DNA from: CAZUCE01 sp964619265
Lineage (GTDB): Bacteria; Planctomycetota; UBA1135; GCA-002686595
NCBI GenBank assembly: GCA_964619265.1
Contig: CAZUCE010000019.1
Span: forward strand, 13,089 to 77,088
Length of the DNA: 64,000 nt
Direction: 5' to 3'
In this document: positions 61,542 through 64,000 of the stretch, piece by piece
Layout of the letters: each line of letters begins with the position of its first letter
How positions within the stretch are numbered: the stretch's first letter is position 1
Notes under the pieces: model-generated
Databases searched by the model: none
Told to the model about the DNA's origin: nothing
What the model saw: the letters and a program-made list of their open reading frames with translations, nothing else
Translations under genes and position numbers: made by a program

Positions 61542-63785
61542 CTATTCCTTGTCCAAGTTGCCCAGCACCCGGATGGCCAGCTGGAAGTCCTTGGGCTCGA
61601 GCCGCAGCTGGGTGAAGCCGGCTTTTAGGCCCTCCAGGTAGCGAACCTTGCGCTCGACCTCCGCGTACACCATGGGCAGATTTGCCTTGCGGAACTCGTC
61701 GCGGAATTCTTGGACCAAAGGACCGGCGGCGATGTTGATCTGATTTTCGACTTCCGGAGAGAGCTGCCCCCACTGCTCGCCGGGAAACTGCTCCGCGAGC
61801 AGCGCCTTGCGAATGCGCAGGCCTTCGGCTTCCATGTTGACACGCGAGAACACGTCGAGCTCAGCCTGGCGCTTCATCACCGCGCGCAAATCGTCAGCCA
61901 CCTGGGCCGGGTCGATCCACATGGAGAACGTGCTGGAAGGCAACCCGCTGGACGCCAGCCCCAGGAACTCCGAGCGATCGGCCAGGCTGGCCGCGCCGTC
62001 ACGCCCGCTGAGGGTCTTCGCCAGCCGCGACAGTTCCTGGTAGTGGTTCGAGATCAAGAACACGTCGCCCCCCTGCATCGTCGCGATGTGGCCGGTGCCC
62101 GGTACCAACATCGACCAAAACTCGTTGACCACCAGGCCACCGGCTACCACGTTTTCGTAGACGCCCGGGTCGTAGGAACCATTGCTGCGCGGTGCGCCAC
62201 GCAACTGGAGTCGACCTGGATTGCGCGTCAATTTCGCCAGCAAGTCGCGCACTTTCTGAGCGTCTTTGACCCACAGGGCAACGGTCCAAACCAACACGGG
62301 ATCGCCGTTGTTTGGAATCTCCTCCTCCAGCGTCGCATAGCGGTTCGAGGAGACCTGGAACATCAAGCGATCGTCGAAAGTATCGTCCAAGTCGGCCGCG
62401 AGGGATTCGACCGTCGGATGCCCCAGCACCGGCTTGAAGACTTCCGAGCGAAGATTCTCGACCAGAGCCTGTTCCATCGAAGCGAAAAGCGTCTCGACAA
62501 GATCCCCCAGGTCCATCTCCAGGGTCGCAAACAGGCCGACATCGGAGGGTGCCCGCCGGGCGGCTTCCTCGATCAAGGTCCGCGTATCCAAGTCACTGCC
62601 GCGATACATCCGCTTTTGCAGCGGAGTCATGTCCTCGGTCAGCAGACTGCCCGAGAGATCCGCCTGAAGGCCGCTGTTGAAGCGCATCACGCCGGCCATC
62701 TCGCGGGCCAAGCCCACCTGGAACAGCTTCCCGAGGAAGGCCTCGATCCAATTTAAACTGTTCGCATCGGGAACGTTGAGGGGCCAACCCATCCAAGCCG
62801 CGACTTCCTTCGAGCGCACCAGGACTTCGAGCTCGTCCTGATCGGTCTGATCGCGCGCCGCAATCTCATCGTGATAGCGCGCGCTCTGCCCGAGCGAGTC
62901 TTGCCCTTTGTTGTCCTCGTAACCCAACGCGGCGGTTGCGAACTCGCGTTCGTTCGTCGCAACCAGTACGTCTTTGACGCGCACCACGTGGACCGGTTCG
63001 CGGAGGCCACCGCCCGACAGACTCCGAACACCGTCTTCGGAAGCCACCTCGATCCCGCTCTTCGGCAGCCCGATCAAACCGGGGTAGTTGAGCAAGCTCG
63101 AGCCCAGCTTGCCCATCCAGTTCGCTCGACCGTAGATGGCCCAGCGCGCGTCCGCTGGACCGCCGCCCGCCGTTCGTCCCGCGATCGCCAGGTCCCGCCC
63201 GCCGAAGATGGCCAAGGGATCGACCTGGATCGGCAGTTTGCCGAGCTCCTCCGCAATACGAACCTTGAGGTCTCCCAGCCCAGCCGAGTCGCGCCATTGT
63301 TGCCACTCGGGGGACTCGAGCAAAACAGCTCCGAGCTCGGTTTCGGCGAGATCCGCTGCAAAACTAGGAGTCAGGTCGCTCTCGAAGTCTCCGGCCAGGT
63401 TGGCCTTGGCAACGAAGAAATCCACGTCGCGCGGGATCAGCGTCGAAACATCGAAGCCGTAGCGGCCCTCGATCGGCGAAAACAGGAACGTCGAGAAGGC
63501 GAAGTAGCCGGTGAATACCACCACCAGCAGCACGATGCCGATCAGGCGGACAGTGCGTCGTTTCAAGGTCGCGTCGAGAGGTCGGAAGGAGAAGCGAACG
63601 GGCGGAGCGATCGAGCTCCCGGACCCAGCGGGCCCCGAATCCTGGGCTAGCTCCAGAAAACTAGGGCGAGCCCGGGGGGACGGCCGGCCAGGACCGGTGC
63701 GAGCGAGCCAGAAGAATAGAGAACCGACGCCCTCGCGCGCCGGAACTTCCTTGGCTCCGATCCCCTGCCGGATCCGCGGCTTCAA
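61542..63785 (-). CDS. Large single-pass membrane-anchored protein, unknown function
   Basis: 747 residues from TTG 63785, which is preceded by GGAGG at a spacing of 5 bases. Residues 1-79 are basic and glycine-rich (cytoplasmic), one helix lies at about 80-102 (LIGIVLLVVVFTGYFAFSTF), and the rest is extracytoplasmic. It holds paired alpha/beta segments such as VDFFVAKANLAGDF, VHVVRVKDVLVATNE, 'MLVPGTGHIATMQGGDVFLI' and a helical end. I recognise no catalytic motif or named family. The frame is open to 63926, but that part overlaps the divergent nitroreductase start. It ends close to the tRNA-Leu region. Confidence 0.65.
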   Translation of the reverse strand: MKPRIRQGIGAKEVPAREGVGSLFFWLARTGPGRPSPRARPSFLELAQDSGPAGSGSSIAPPVRFSFRPLDATLKRRTVRLIGIVLLVVVFTGYFAFSTFLFSPIEGRYGFDVSTLIPRDVDFFVAKANLAGDFESDLTPSFAADLAETELGAVLLESPEWQQWRDSAGLGDLKVRIAEELGKLPIQVDPLAIFGGRDLAIAGRTAGGGPADARWAIYGRANWMGKLGSSLLNYPGLIGLPKSGIEVASEDGVRSLSGGGLREPVHVVRVKDVLVATNEREFATAALGYEDNKGQDSLGQSARYHDEIAARDQTDQDELEVLVRSKEVAAWMGWPLNVPDANSLNWIEAFLGKLFQVGLAREMAGVMRFNSGLQADLSGSLLTEDMTPLQKRMYRGSDLDTRTLIEEAARRAPSDVGLFATLEMDLGDLVETLFASMEQALVENLRSEVFKPVLGHPTVESLAADLDDTFDDRLMFQVSSNRYATLEEEIPNNGDPVLVWTVALWVKDAQKVRDLLAKLTRNPGRLQLRGAPRSNGSYDPGVYENVVAGGLVVNEFWSMLVPGTGHIATMQGGDVFLISNHYQELSRLAKTLSGRDGAASLADRSEFLGLASSGLPSSTFSMWIDPAQVADDLRAVMKRQAELDVFSRVNMEAEGLRIRKALLAEQFPGEQWGQLSPEVENQINIAAGPLVQEFRDEFRKANLPMVYAEVERKVRYLEGLKAGFTQLRLEPKDFQLAIRVLGNLDKE

Positions 63786-63827
63786 TCCGCCCTCCCAAGC
63801 CCGCCCCCCGCGTCGTACGATCCTTCC

Positions 63828-64000
63828 GTGAAGAGCCCCGATCGCGAAGCCGAACCCTCGCCGAAACCCGCCGGGGAACGCATTGCCCTGCTCGACGAAC
63901 TCCTCCGCGGCCGGCGCACGGTCCACAAGTTCCTGCCCACCCCCCCGCCGCGCTCGGTCATCGAGGAAGCCGTTGAGGTCGCCCGCTGGGCGCCGAACCA
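63828..64000 (+). CDS. Nitroreductase-family protein (N-terminal fragment)
   Basis: Begins at GTG 63828 and runs off the window (57 codons seen). The visible part has a polar leader, then LLDELLRGRRTVHKFLPTPP and VIEEAVEVARWAPN, the first FMN-binding block and the 'A..APs' motif of nitroreductases. These flavoenzymes reduce nitro compounds, quinones or similar with NAD(P)H. The rest is outside the window. It diverges from the large membrane-anchored protein with a 42-base gap. Confidence 0.8.
   Translation, partial: MKSPDREAEPSPKPAGERIALLDELLRGRRTVHKFLPTPPPRSVIEEAVEVARWAPN

Overview
The window is GC-rich bacterial chromosome with densely packed genes in short, mostly co-directional runs. There is no phage, insertion sequence, CRISPR array or integrase. 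The gene content points to Planctomycetota or a close relative: large secreted FG-GAP/VCBS proteins, VIT/VWA and matrixin/TIG proteins, a sulfatase, PPi-dependent phosphofructokinase and a K+-dependent membrane pyrophosphatase. Start codons include many GTG and TTG, often in 4-base overlaps with the preceding stop. The lineage is an inference; no rRNA or other decisive marker is present.

Layout. 1-3264 (+): end of an RND adaptor and its RND pump. 3386-7447 (-): carboxypeptidase-regulatory-like protein, histidine ammonia-lyase, outer-membrane lipoprotein. 7536-9794 (+): FG-GAP lipoprotein. 9902-14124 (-): a three-gene run of exported proteins whose last member is a thioredoxin-fold protein with an in-frame UGA exactly at the first position of the CxxC motif (W-UGA-G-P-C). 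It is a strong selenoprotein candidate and the most notable item here. 14214-19115 (+): lipid-linked sugar flippase, VIT/VWA protein, glycosyltransferase. 19112-23551 (-): MBL-fold hydrolase, class III alcohol dehydrogenase, S9 peptidase. 23814-28171: small lipoproteins, SDR, LMW phosphatase/ArsC-like protein, two translationally coupled GT4 glycosyltransferases. 28234-30272 (-): divergent glycosyltransferase-like protein and an FHA protein. 30357-32808 (+): ABC ATPase, membrane partner and helical-repeat protein with overlapping ends. 32795-33799 (-): hemB. 33973-36456 (+): hppA and rsfS.

The second half has another FG-GAP protein (36869-39604), slyD divergent from a pair of zinc-free ribosomal proteins (rpsN, type-B rpmE), two GT-C-like membrane proteins followed by a sulfatase-superfamily lipoprotein (41313-46981), an ABC-F ATPase, a DEDD exonuclease, a phosphodiesterase-superfamily lipoprotein, a matrixin/TIG protein with a small exported partner, a secreted protein sharing a C-terminal module with the 36869 gene, an HDOD protein, a PDZ protein, pfp, a tRNA-Leu with the rare bacterial anticodon AAG, a large membrane-anchored protein and the start of a nitroreductase.

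How parts fit together. pfp and hppA both use PPi, suggesting PPi-based energy saving. The flippase, glycosyltransferases, GT-C proteins and sulfatase suggest envelope or exopolysaccharide synthesis scattered over several loci. Many products are exported, so much of the window serves the cell surface. The selenoprotein implies that SelA/SelB/SelC/SelD are encoded elsewhere in the genome.
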